A stretch of 64,000 bases of DNA from Halomonas sp. KG2 (GCA_030440445.1 CP098528.1:3968001-4032000), one strand, 5' to 3'; counted from the stretch's first letter, positions 43,822 to 52,847 are shown. The notes: generated by a model not told the origin, from the sequence alone. Made by a program: numbers and translations.

Positions 43822-45779
43822 GTGGATAAAAAAAAACTCCTGACGAAGCGGCGCTTTTAGAAAAGTATGACCGTGAGTCACAAGTACGCTCTGCACTACA
43901 GCTAGGCAAGTGGGGCTGGCTGATCACCCTCATGGGTGTATCACTGACGTGCTTTCATCTCTATACCGGTTATTTTGGTACGCTACCGTCACAGCAGCAA
44001 GGCGCCGTCCACTTAGGGCTTGCCTTGGGGATGATCTTTATCTTATTCCCTGCAACGCGCGGTGCGGGCAGGCGTAATGGCGTGCCGTGGTACGACGTAA
44101 TACTCGCCTTCGTAGCCACCTTTGCTGCCTACTATAAAATCCTGTTTTATGAAGAAGTCCTGCGTGCCAGGGTTACGGGCTATTCAGCCGTTGACCTAAC
44201 GATTGCCGCACTCGGCGTGCTGTTTGTACTAGAAGCAACTCGCCGTACTGTAGGAATGCCAATTGTTGTCATGGCTACGTTGGCAATTCTCTATGCGCTG
44301 TTTGGCAACTTGATCCCCAGCCCTTTGCTTTCTCATCCGGGCTTCTCTCTTGAGCAAGTGTCTCCCTACTTATGGTTTAGGGAAAGCGGCGTTTTTGGTA
44401 CGCCCCTGCAAATATCGGCGCGCTTTATCTTCTTATTCCTGTTTTTCGGCGTTGTTCTGATGCATACCGGCGTCGGCCGATTCTTTAATGACTTAGCCTT
44501 TGCGTTAACCGGGCGCTTTACGGGTGGGGCTGGTAAAGCCGCCGTTATAGCAAGTTCGCTTCAGGGTATGATTTCGGGAAGCTCTATCGGCAACACCGTG
44601 GCTTCTGGCTCTTTCACCATTCCTATGATGAAAAATGCCCGCTTCAAGCCCGAAGTAGCAGGAGCAGTCGAAGCGTCAGCCTCTACCGGCGGGCAGATTA
44701 TGCCGCCCTTAATGGGGGCTGCGGCTTTTATCATGGTGGAGTACGTGGGCGTCTCTTACCGCGAAATCATGTTTTCGGCGCTGATTCCCGCCATTCTCTA
44801 TTTTGCGGGTATTTTTATCGGGGTGCATTTCGAAGCCAAGCGTCATCGCATTCTCGGCCTTCCTAAAGATCAATTGCCCAGCAAGCGTAAGCTGATACTG
44901 TCAAAAGGCTACATGTTGCTGCCTTTGCTCGTCATTATTACGACTATTAGCGTTGGCTTTACCGCTCAACGAGCAGCGCTACTGGGTATCGCATGTGCGT
45001 TTGCTGTCAGTTTGGCGCGCAAAGAAACACGCCCCTCGTTAAAAGATATATTGGTTATTTTTGAAAAAGGGGCGCGCGTGGCACTGCCAGTCATCGCAGC
45101 GGTCGCTTGCGCAGGCATTATCGCTGGCGTGGTAGGCATGACAGGCATGGGGTCAAAATTTGCTGCTGGCATTATTAGCTTAGCGGATGGCGTTTTGATA
45201 CTTGCGCTGTTGTTCACGATGATTGCCTGTATTGTCTTGGGCATGGGATTACCCACAACAGCAAACTATGTGGTTACTGCTACGATTGCCGCACCAGCAC
45301 TGATTAATGAGTTCGGTCTTCCGCCAATGGCAGTACATTTGTTTGTCTTTTATTTCGGCATCATCGCCGATATTACACCTCCCGTTTGTTTAGCCGCGTT
45401 TGCGGGTGCGGGCATTGCACAAGCCAACCCCATGAAGACCGGCTTTACGGCGGTTAAATTGGCGATTGGTGCGTTTATTATTCCTTATGCCTTCATTTAT
45501 AATCCTATGCTGGTATTAGTCGAACCGACGCTGTTGGGACTGTTAAGCGCGTTGTTCTTTTCACTCGTAGGGATTATGGGCGTCAGCAGCGCACTACTCG
45601 GTTACTTTGTGCGTGATTCCTTCTTCGGGGAGCGTCTGGTACTGTTAGTCGCAGGGCTTGCCATGGTGGTTCCCGAGCTGCTAACCAGCGGCTTAGGCTT
45701 ACTTGCCATGGTGACAGTGGGCTGGCTTCAGTCGCGCCGACCTGATAAATCCCAGGAGGCTGCAACGCTCGCCCAATGA
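43822..45779 (+). CDS. TAXI-type TRAP permease (fused small and large subunits) with frame break in an A9 run near its start
   Basis: The GTG at 43822 has GAGG 7 bp upstream, but reading on through A9 (43828-43836) meets a stop (TAG at 43858). One extra A, or a -1 slip, joins it to the long frame: MDKKK-TPDEAALLEKYDRESQ..., then about 620 residues to 45779. The only in-frame ATG (43932) lies inside the first membrane helix, so it is not a good start. The protein has about sixteen hydrophobic helices and TRAP large-subunit motifs (GMISGSSIGNTVASGSFTIP, ASTGGQIMPPLMGAAAF, GMGLPTTANYV). It moves the solute with sodium. It overlaps the downstream LysR gene by 4 bp. A sequencing error, slippage or phase switch are all possible. 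Confidence 0.8.
43828..43836 (+). repeat. Run of nine A at the permease start
   Basis: Nine consecutive A lie five bases after the GTG start codon and exactly at the point where the two reading frames must join. The run is long enough for slippage by RNA polymerase or ribosome and for replication slippage. Confidence 0.9.
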
Positions 45780-46741
45780 GCCACTATAAAAACCTAGCTT
45801 CCCCCCGGCGCTTAGTCGCCGGGGCGGCTTTCAGGTCATCAGGAGCGCCAGGTTTGGCATCACGCAATCTTCCTTCTACGGCGGCTATGCAATGCTTTGA
45901 AGCAGCCGCACGCCATATGAGTTTTACTCGAGCAGCAGATGAGCTAAACCTCACCCAAAGTGCTGTCAGCAAACAAGTCGCGCACCTTGAAGCCACCTTG
46001 CAACACAAGCTATTTCGTCGCGTGCGACGCAGCCTGCTGCTAACCCCAGAAGGGGCCATTTTTTTAAGTGACGTACGCAAAGTGCTCACTCAAATTGAGA
46101 TGTCGACGCAAGCGATAATGACCTACAGCGGTAATAGCGAGGTTCTTAAAATCGCCACCTTACCTAGCTTTGGTAGCCGCTGGCTGGCCAATAAGTTGCC
46201 CTCCTTTCTAGCCGCCAATCCAGGCATTAGTTTGGAGTTTCATGACCGCGTAAAAGATTTCGATCTTGAGCAGCAAGATATCGATATTGCTCTGTTTTAT
46301 GGCCATGGCAGTTGGCCAAGCCTTGCTTGCCATAAGCTTATTGATGAGGATATGGTCGCGGTTGCTTCCCCAGAGTTGCTCGCTCGGCACCCCATTCAGT
46401 CAGTCGATGACTTAACCCAACTGCCGCTGCTGCATCTCTCAACACGCCCTGATGCGTGGCACCACTGGTTTGCAAACCAAGAGATCATTACTGACCGTAG
46501 CTATCACGGCACCCGCTTCGAGACCTTTCCTATGCTGGTGCGAACGGCAATGGCAGGCGGTGGGGTTGCACTGGTTCCTCACTTTACCGTCGATGAAGAG
46601 TTGGAAGGTGGCCGATTGACCGTCGCTTGGCCATACCGGTTGCTCAGTGAGAGTGCTTATTACCTTGTTTACCCTGAACACTTGGGGGAACTCGCCAAAG
46701 TGCGACGCTTTGTAGAGCATATTACCCAGTTCAGTGATTGA
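45776..46741 (+). CDS. GcvA-like LysR regulator coupled to the TRAP permease
   Basis: The 321-residue protein starts at an ATG overlapping the permease stop (ATGA). About 29 extra residues precede the winged helix (RNLPSTAAMQCFEAAARHMSFTRAADELNLTQSAVSKQVAHLE). The effector domain follows from about 115. It is closely similar along its whole length to the regulator encoded at 32556-33443 (for example FEAAARHxSFTRAADEL, STRPxxWHxWF, DRSYHG/EHSYHG, YPEH). Its position makes it part of the TRAP operon, so it may autoregulate transport and perhaps the divergent catabolic operon. Confidence 0.9.
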   Translation: MSHYKNLASPRRLVAGAAFRSSGAPGLASRNLPSTAAMQCFEAAARHMSFTRAADELNLTQSAVSKQVAHLEATLQHKLFRRVRRSLLLTPEGAIFLSDVRKVLTQIEMSTQAIMTYSGNSEVLKIATLPSFGSRWLANKLPSFLAANPGISLEFHDRVKDFDLEQQDIDIALFYGHGSWPSLACHKLIDEDMVAVASPELLARHPIQSVDDLTQLPLLHLSTRPDAWHHWFANQEIITDRSYHGTRFETFPMLVRTAMAGGGVALVPHFTVDEELEGGRLTVAWPYRLLSESAYYLVYPEHLGELAKVRRFVEHITQFSD

Positions 46742-46964
46742 TACTGACACAATGCCACGCACGGCTATGTGATAGCTAAACAACTAGCCATTGCTTTGTG
46801 CTAAACAATTACCTCATTTAACCCCTATTAAAAGCTTAACGCTATTAATATGTTTATATATTCATACGCTTGAGATTTTATAACAGCATTGATAACTATC
46901 GGGCAAAAGCACCAAAGAAGAGAACATCTTCTTACGTCACTCCCACCCGAGAGTACATCTTGGT

Positions 46965-48071
46965 TCAGTCAATGGTGTCGACAAATTCGCTGAGATCCCG
47001 CACTCGACTCCTATCGATAGTCACGCCAAGTCCAGGTGAGTCGTCCAACACAATATGCGTTTCATCTCCCGGCATCTGGGCAACATCTTCGCCAATCATG
47101 GCGGGCCCTACCAAGTCATTCGCAATAATATTGGGATGCGCCAGCGCTAGGTGGGCACCCGCGAGCGTCGCGATCGAGGACTCCACCATAGAGCCGATCT
47201 GGCAGGGTATATCCGCCGCCATTCCGACCTCTGCCATCGCCATGGCAGGACGTAAGCCGGAGGATTTCATTAACTTGATGTTAACCATGTCGGCAGCGTT
47301 TAGTTGAATCACCTCCAGCATTTCTTTAACACCATGAATAGGTTCATCAGCCATAATCATGGCATCAGTTGACTGAGTTACACGGGCCATGGCGGTGAGA
47401 TTCTCCATAGCGACGGGTTGCTCAAACCAATCCACTTGATAGGGCGCTGCCTGCCGAATGACCTGAAGTGCTTGCTTTGCACTCCACCCTTGATTGGCAT
47501 CCACGCGCAACGCAATCGATCGATCTAGTGCTTCTCTAACCCGCGCAATCCGCTCAACATCATGTTCCGGCGTATCTCCCAGTTTGATTTTGATCGACTG
47601 ATAACCGCGCCGAGCAGCCTCTTTCGCCTGACGCGCCATCTCCTCCGGCGCTAACATGCTGATAACGTATGGAAGTTCCAATCTAGTATGGCTACGCCCA
47701 CCTAGCAGCGCATAAAGCGGCTTTCCGCACTCACGCGCCACCAGGTCGTGAAGCGCAATATCGAGAGCTGCTTTCGCCGAGGGGTTATGGCGAATTTTAC
47801 GGTTGGCAGCATGATGGAATTGCGCAATATCACTAGCGTCGGTGCCCATTAGTAGTGGCGCTAGTTCACTGGTTATGATTTCTCGTGCGCCAAGATACGT
47901 TTCTCCCGACACATGCTGATCTACCACGGCTTCACCCCAGCCAATCTGGCCAGAAGCAGTCTCGATGCTGACAATCAGGCTGGCGATATCGTGATAAGTG
48001 TCATAGGCAATCTTAAATGGTTGTTTAAGCGGAAGACGCACACCATAGACCGTGATTTTGTTAATACGCAT
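46965..48071 (-). CDS. Enolase-superfamily epimerase/cycloisomerase (muconate-lactonising subgroup)
   Basis: The ATG at 48071 (AAGG about 9 bp upstream) gives 368 residues; an earlier start would add 35 residues overlapping the carrier gene. Catalytic residues of the MLE subgroup are visible: KIK (K161, K163), metal ligands D191 (DANQGW), E217 (WFEQP) and D242 (ADEP), and K266 (NIKLMKSSG). Having lysines on both faces fits 1,1-proton transfer, as in dipeptide epimerases and N-acyl amino acid racemases. It is the last gene of a unit with an M20 amidohydrolase and a YfcC carrier, which favours an acyl-amino-acid or dipeptide substrate over muconate. Confidence 0.82.
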   Translation of the reverse strand: MRINKITVYGVRLPLKQPFKIAYDTYHDIASLIVSIETASGQIGWGEAVVDQHVSGETYLGAREIITSELAPLLMGTDASDIAQFHHAANRKIRHNPSAKAALDIALHDLVARECGKPLYALLGGRSHTRLELPYVISMLAPEEMARQAKEAARRGYQSIKIKLGDTPEHDVERIARVREALDRSIALRVDANQGWSAKQALQVIRQAAPYQVDWFEQPVAMENLTAMARVTQSTDAMIMADEPIHGVKEMLEVIQLNAADMVNIKLMKSSGLRPAMAMAEVGMAADIPCQIGSMVESSIATLAGAHLALAHPNIIANDLVGPAMIGEDVAQMPGDETHIVLDDSPGLGVTIDRSRVRDLSEFVDTID

Positions 48072-48085
48072 TATTGATGCCTTAT

Positions 48086-49510
48086 TTATGTCCAGGAAAA
48101 GATCTGAGCCAGCGCAATCATGAGACTTGCCATACCCAGTTGAAGAATCGCTAATGGAAGTATCCATTTGATCCACTTACTCCACGACACACCTGCCACC
48201 GCAAGCCCTGCCATGAAATATCCCGACGTTGGGGTAAGAATATTGGAAATGCCATCACCAAACTGAAACGCGAGGACAGCCGTCTGACGGGTGACTCCCA
48301 CAAGATCCGCAAGAGGCACCATCAAAGGCATGGTCAGTGCTGCTTGACCACTGCCAGAAGGGACTAAGAAGTTCAGGACAAGTTGAACAAAAAACATACA
48401 TACCGCAGTAACCACCGCGGGCATTCCGCTCAGCAGCCCTTCGAGATGATAAAGAATGGTATCCAGGATTTCCCCATTTCTCAGAATCACCAGGATGCCA
48501 AAGGCAAAGCCCACTACCAGTGCCCCCATCGCAATTTCCTGAATGCCTTCAACAAAGTGGTCGGCAATTTTATTCGGGTTCATGCGCGCAAATGCACCGA
48601 TTAAAATAGCCATCAAGAGAAAGGCGCCAGACATCTCACCGATATACCAGCCGTGACGTATCACGCCATAGGCAATAACAAGAATGGTGCCTACGAAAGC
48701 AGCGAGGACGAGTTTATCGGCAACTGATAACGCACCTGGGTCTTCATTGGCTTGTGGTTTACCAAATTGACGGCGGTCACTATTAAAGACAAGGCTCGCT
48801 TCGGGATGAGCTTTCACTTTGGCCGCATAGCGAGTGACGAAAGCAATACTGATACTGACGAATATTAGCCAGTAACAGGCCCGCAGAGTCATTCCAGAAA
48901 ACATCGGGAGCTCAGCGATATCCTGGGCAACGCCAACGGTAAAAGGATTCATAAACGCTGCAGAGAAACCGGCACCAGCACCTACCAAAGGTACCGCTGC
49001 GGCCGTAATAGAGTCATACCCCAGCATACGCAGCAGCGGTGCAAGGATAATGATAAAAGCAATCGTTTCCTCTGCGAGCCCGAAGGTTGCTCCTCCCATC
49101 GCAAATAAAAGCATCAGTAAAGGGATAAGAATGAGATCACGCCCAGTAAGCGCATTACTGATACTGGCAACGACTTTTTGTAGTACCCCGGTTGCTTTCA
49201 GCACGCCAAACGCGCCGCCTGAGATAAAAATAAAGAAGATAATGCTACTGCCTTCACCCATCCCTTCAAAGACCGCCATGAACGGACTTAACCAGCCAGC
49301 TTCTTGCGCTTCCACCGCCGCATAACTGTCTGGCACTACAACCGTACGCCCTTGCTCATTGGCTATACGCTCATAACTACCCGCCTGAAGAAAGTGGGTT
49401 GATAAAGCAGCGAGACAGATAAAGCTAAATAACACGACAAAAATATGCGGGAAGCGAAATGTTGGTCGTGAACTCTTCTCGTGTGTCATTGTTTTTTCGA
49501 GAGACGTCAT
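48086..49510 (-). CDS. YfcC-family carrier (putative C4-dicarboxylate/amino-acid type antiporter)
   Basis: The 474-residue protein has about eleven to twelve hydrophobic helices and YfcC-family features: a short cytoplasmic start, RFPHIFVVLFSFICLAAL, GGAFGVLKATGVLQK near 78, VGAGAGFSAAFMNPFTVGVAQ near 175 and the C-terminal LVPSGSGQAALTMPLMVPLADLVG near 385. Family members are linked to uptake of amino acids or carboxylates. It sits 14 bp after the M20 gene and 14 bp before the epimerase gene, so the three are one operon. The substrate is probably an N-acyl amino acid or dipeptide. Confidence 0.85.
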   Translation of the reverse strand: MTSLEKTMTHEKSSRPTFRFPHIFVVLFSFICLAALSTHFLQAGSYERIANEQGRTVVVPDSYAAVEAQEAGWLSPFMAVFEGMGEGSSIIFFIFISGGAFGVLKATGVLQKVVASISNALTGRDLILIPLLMLLFAMGGATFGLAEETIAFIIILAPLLRMLGYDSITAAAVPLVGAGAGFSAAFMNPFTVGVAQDIAELPMFSGMTLRACYWLIFVSISIAFVTRYAAKVKAHPEASLVFNSDRRQFGKPQANEDPGALSVADKLVLAAFVGTILVIAYGVIRHGWYIGEMSGAFLLMAILIGAFARMNPNKIADHFVEGIQEIAMGALVVGFAFGILVILRNGEILDTILYHLEGLLSGMPAVVTAVCMFFVQLVLNFLVPSGSGQAALTMPLMVPLADLVGVTRQTAVLAFQFGDGISNILTPTSGYFMAGLAVAGVSWSKWIKWILPLAILQLGMASLMIALAQIFSWT

Positions 49511-49524
49511 GGGGTATCCCCAGT

Positions 49525-50688
49525 TTATTGATGGTTATCGAGAAACTGCATTGCCACACTTGTCAGGAAGTCGCTTCCAATCGACAGAATGGCATCGTTA
49601 AAGTCATAGTCAGGCTGGTGAAGTTTCGGTGTTTGTGGCCCTGAACCATTGCCAATCCATGCATAGGTACCAGGAATATCGGTAAGAAAAGCCCCCATAT
49701 CATCAGCTCCCATGCTGACGGGGTGCTCTACCAGCTGTTCATGCCCCCAACGCTGCACCACCACATCGCGGCACAGCTGGGCACAACCGCGGTCATTGGC
49801 AACCGCTGGTGTTGAAGGAACGTAATCAAGTGTGACGTCGCATCCTGTTGCCTTGGAAACCCCTTCCGCCACATCGCTAATCCGCCTCTCAAGACGTTTG
49901 CGTAGCTCAGGTTTAAAGCAGCGCGCGGTACCCGTCAGCCGAGCAGTCGCCGGAATAATATTGCTAGCATGGCCACTTTGCAGGCTACCCAGACTGATAA
50001 CAGCGATGTCTTGGGGGTCAATATTACGACTGACAATCTGTTGAATAGCGGTTGTAAATAGGCTGGCCGCGACGATGGGGTCTGTTGTGAGATGAGGCAT
50101 CGCCCCATGCCCACCGGTGGAGTGGAACGTCACCTCAAAGTCGTCGCTTGATGCCATATGAGGGACGTCATGGATAACAAAACGCCCGGCCTCTACACCT
50201 GGCCAATTGTGTAGTCCAAATATCGCATCAAGCGAGAATTTTTCCTGAAACCCCTCAGCAAGCATCGCTTCAGCACCGGTACCAATTTCCTCGGCGGGTT
50301 GAAAAATCAACACGACATTTCCCCGCGCCGGGCGCTGGTTAACCAACTGTGCAGCAGCAGCCATCAACATTGCCGTATGGCCGTCATGTCCACATGCATG
50401 CATTACATTTGACTGGCTGGAACGATGCGAAAACTGATTAGCCTCCTCGAGTGGCAAAGCATCGAAATCGGCTCGAAGCCCAACGGTTGCCCCCGTGCTG
50501 GCGCCTTTAATGACGCCGACCACACCGTGGCCGCCTATCTTCTCATGCACCTCATCTACCCCCAAGCCACGTAGCATCATTGCAATACGCTCAGCGGTTA
50601 TAGACTCCTGGCCAGATAACTCTGGGTGCTGGTGGAGTTCCCGACGAAACGTGATCATTTTCTCAAGCTCAATGGCTGATAACGTCAT
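49525..50688 (-). CDS. M20D-family amidohydrolase (second copy type)
   Basis: The ATG at 50688 gives 387 residues, the normal M20D length; a TTG at 50772 would add 28. Motifs are LRADFDALPLEE (about 70), MHACGHDGHTAMLM (about 95), PAEEIGTGAEAML near 137 (catalytic Glu) and MGADDMGAFL near 325. It removes an acyl group from an amino acid or cleaves a related amide. It resembles the M20 protein encoded at 28100 but has its own partner genes (YfcC carrier and epimerase). The divergent LysR gene at 50942 probably controls the unit. Confidence 0.87.
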   Translation of the reverse strand: MTLSAIELEKMITFRRELHQHPELSGQESITAERIAMMLRGLGVDEVHEKIGGHGVVGVIKGASTGATVGLRADFDALPLEEANQFSHRSSQSNVMHACGHDGHTAMLMAAAAQLVNQRPARGNVVLIFQPAEEIGTGAEAMLAEGFQEKFSLDAIFGLHNWPGVEAGRFVIHDVPHMASSDDFEVTFHSTGGHGAMPHLTTDPIVAASLFTTAIQQIVSRNIDPQDIAVISLGSLQSGHASNIIPATARLTGTARCFKPELRKRLERRISDVAEGVSKATGCDVTLDYVPSTPAVANDRGCAQLCRDVVVQRWGHEQLVEHPVSMGADDMGAFLTDIPGTYAWIGNGSGPQTPKLHQPDYDFNDAILSIGSDFLTSVAMQFLDNHQ

Positions 50689-50870
50689 GAGAGGTAAAAC
50701 CTTGTTGTAAAGTGGTAAGCCTGGGAGAAGTGCGCCATCTGGCGTCCGCAGGAACGCATACTTGTGCAACAAGAGTCGCGTACGCCGTTATGCGCTTAAC
50801 CAGATTGGTTTTGAGTATGTTGTAACGCTTAGTGCGAATAAAATACTTCTTCCCGATAGCGTCATACCTT

Positions 50871-50913
50871 TATGAGATGAGACTTTAGTTGTATTTTCTG
50901 TATGAAATGAGAC
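50871..50913. promoter_or_regulatory. Direct repeats TATGARATGAGAC in the M20/LysR divergent region
   Basis: TATGAGATGAGAC (50871-50883) and TATGAAATGAGAC (50901-50913) differ at one base and are spaced by 30 bp, about three helical turns. They lie just upstream of the LysR gene. They are candidate sites for that regulator. Confidence 0.55.
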
Positions 50914-50941
50914 GCGCATCGTGACGTCTCCGGGAGCGGAC

Positions 50942-51823
50942 ATGGACACAAAAAAACTAAGGTACTTCCTGGCGGTGGTCGAAGCGGGTTCGATATCATC
51001 TGCAGCCAAGCAGATACCGATCGCTCAGCCCGCCTTGACGCGACAGATACATCAGCTTGAAGCCGATATCGGGGCAGTCCTGTTTTATCGTGACCGCAAA
51101 GGGGTATCTCTGACCCAAGCGGGGCATTACCTATATGCCAATGGGCAGCGCCTACTGTCAGAACTCGAAAGTGTCGCGAAGAAAACACGCGATATTGCCA
51201 ATGGTTACCGCGAAAGTCTCTCGCTCGGGATTAGCACCATACATCCCTATATTCCCAGCATCACAGCACTCATCAGCAGATTTCGCTCACGCTACCCCTC
51301 AACACAGTTAACGCTAGAATCAATGTTGTCAGGCCCCCAGGCAGAGGCGATTCTGGCGGGTCGGCTCGATGCCGGCATTCTCTTCATTGAACGAGAAGAT
51401 GAGCCCAGGCTAGACTACTATCCGTTAGCCAGCTTTCGTATGGCGGTCTTCACCAGTCGATGCCACCCTCTCATAGCGACTACCCCGACCTCGCTTAAGG
51501 ATTTTCACGACGCGCCATTCATTCGGTTTAGCCGAACCTCAACGCCTGGCAGCTTTGACCGGCTAGATAGGTGCTTTCAGAAGGTAGGCTTCGTACCCAA
51601 TACTGTTCAGGAATGTCGCGATGACATCACTATTCGCAGTTTGGTCGCCACGGGAATGGGGTATGCGATTATGCCCAGCATCATGGCACTCGGGGACGAA
51701 GACATTGTCGCCTATGAATTAAACGACTTGCCAATAGCCACGGATCTCATGCTTGCCTGGCAAAAGGGCCGCCAGCCAGCGGCAGTAAAAACACTATGCC
51801 AGCTCGCCGAAGAATCACATTGA
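50942..51823 (+). CDS. LysR-family transcriptional regulator (NAC/Cbl-like)
   Basis: The ATG at 50942 has GGGAG about 8 bp upstream; an in-frame GTG at 50921 adds seven residues only. The 293-residue protein has the winged helix MDTKKLRYFLAVVEAGSISSAAKQIPIAQPALTRQIHQLE and an effector domain from about 88. The LRYFxAVVEAGSIS opening is common among NAC- and CynR-like LysR proteins. It is divergent from the M20-YfcC-epimerase operon, its likely target. Confidence 0.88.
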   Translation: MDTKKLRYFLAVVEAGSISSAAKQIPIAQPALTRQIHQLEADIGAVLFYRDRKGVSLTQAGHYLYANGQRLLSELESVAKKTRDIANGYRESLSLGISTIHPYIPSITALISRFRSRYPSTQLTLESMLSGPQAEAILAGRLDAGILFIEREDEPRLDYYPLASFRMAVFTSRCHPLIATTPTSLKDFHDAPFIRFSRTSTPGSFDRLDRCFQKVGFVPNTVQECRDDITIRSLVATGMGYAIMPSIMALGDEDIVAYELNDLPIATDLMLAWQKGRQPAAVKTLCQLAEESH

Positions 51824-51856
51824 TTTCATCATTAACGACAAAAAAGATTATATCTA

Positions 51857-52333
51857 ATGACAAAAGTTGCGATATTTGTTGATATCCAAAACGTCTATTA
51901 CACCGTGCGGGAAGCGTATGGTAAGAACTTTGATTACAACAAATTTTGGGCACAAGTAACCGCTGGCAGAGACGTTGTGGCTGCTTTTTGTTATGCCATC
52001 GACAGAGGTGACCAAAAGCAACGGGAGTTTCAAAACATACTCAAAGCAATTGGTTTTAATGTAAAACTGAAACCTTTTATCCAACGTTCAGATGGCTCTG
52101 CAAAAGGCGACTGGGATGTTGGCATTGCTCTCGATGCAATGGAGTACGCTGAACAAGCAGATATTATTGTATTAGTCTCCGGCGATGGAGACTTTGATCT
52201 TTTAGTCAACAAAATACGTGTTAAGTACGGTAAAAAAGTTGAGGTTTATGGTGTTCCCCAACTTACGGCAGCCTCATTAATAAATGAAGCCAGTGAGTTT
52301 ATAGCGATAGATCGTTCGCTCTTGCTACGTTAG
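51857..52333 (+). CDS. NYN-domain (PIN-like, LabA/DUF88 family) protein
   Basis: The 158-residue protein is a single NYN domain: FVDIQN (acidic residue D9) at the start, KGDWDVGIALDAMEYA near 81-96 and VLVSGDGDFDLLV near 105-117 carry the conserved aspartates of a putative metal-dependent RNase. It ends EASEFIAIDRSLLLR. Family members act on RNA, but substrates are mostly unknown. The gene looks AT-rich compared with the operons before it and stands alone. Confidence 0.88.
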   Translation: MTKVAIFVDIQNVYYTVREAYGKNFDYNKFWAQVTAGRDVVAAFCYAIDRGDQKQREFQNILKAIGFNVKLKPFIQRSDGSAKGDWDVGIALDAMEYAEQADIIVLVSGDGDFDLLVNKIRVKYGKKVEVYGVPQLTAASLINEASEFIAIDRSLLLR

Positions 52334-52363
52334 GTTGCTAATAGCGTCGCTTAACTGCAGGGG

Positions 52364-52717
52364 TTATTCGCCTGGCAACTGATCGACCCGCGTGAGGGTA
52401 AGCCGCCGCCCCTCATGCGGAGAGAAGTGAAACTGGCCTTCTACCTCCACACTTTCATCTAAATAGGGCGCTATTTCCTGGTGGGGAAATATCTCAACCC
52501 GATTAAGCTGTTCGTCTTCGATCCAATAATGAAGGGGGTCGTTGAAATGCCGCACGACGCCCTGGGTAACGATGTGCCTGTCATCAAAGGCTGCTGGATT
52601 GTTCACCAGCATGGGCAATGGCACCGTTACAGTTAGTTGCCCGCGACATCCGCTGATGAGAGTTACCATCGCTAGTATGATGGCCGTAAGGCTAATACGT
52701 TGCTGGAGTGACTGCAT
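52364..52717 (-). CDS. Small lipoprotein with a probable OB-fold domain
   Basis: The ATG at 52717 has GGGGAG 7 bp upstream; six extra residues from 52735 are less likely. The 117-residue protein has a lipoprotein signal (lipobox LISGC, Cys at about 24). The remainder (PAAFDDRHIVTQGVVRHFNDPLHYWIEDEQLNRVEIFP...VEVEGQFHFSPHEGRRLTLTRV) looks like an OB-fold of the nucleic-acid-binding-like periplasmic type. Function unknown; convergent with the NYN gene. Confidence 0.75.
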   Translation of the reverse strand: MQSLQQRISLTAIILAMVTLISGCRGQLTVTVPLPMLVNNPAAFDDRHIVTQGVVRHFNDPLHYWIEDEQLNRVEIFPHQEIAPYLDESVEVEGQFHFSPHEGRRLTLTRVDQLPGE

Positions 52718-52847
52718 TGCGGTACTCCCCCTCATTATGGCTTGTTTTTTTATCTCTGCTGGGCGTTGCTAGTATTTCATCGGTATTAAAAGAGGCTGAG
52801 TGGAATAAGCGTAAGTCTTGCAGCTAGGTGCTGCGGCCTGGTGCAGA

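Noticed and set aside
43932..45779. ATG at 43932 as the permease start
   Set aside because: It falls inside the first membrane helix and leaves out conserved-looking upstream codons in the same frame; the GTG at 43822 with a frame correction fits better.
46870..47307. Plus-strand frame opposite the epimerase gene
   Set aside because: Antisense shadow of a well-supported enzyme gene with intact catalytic residues.
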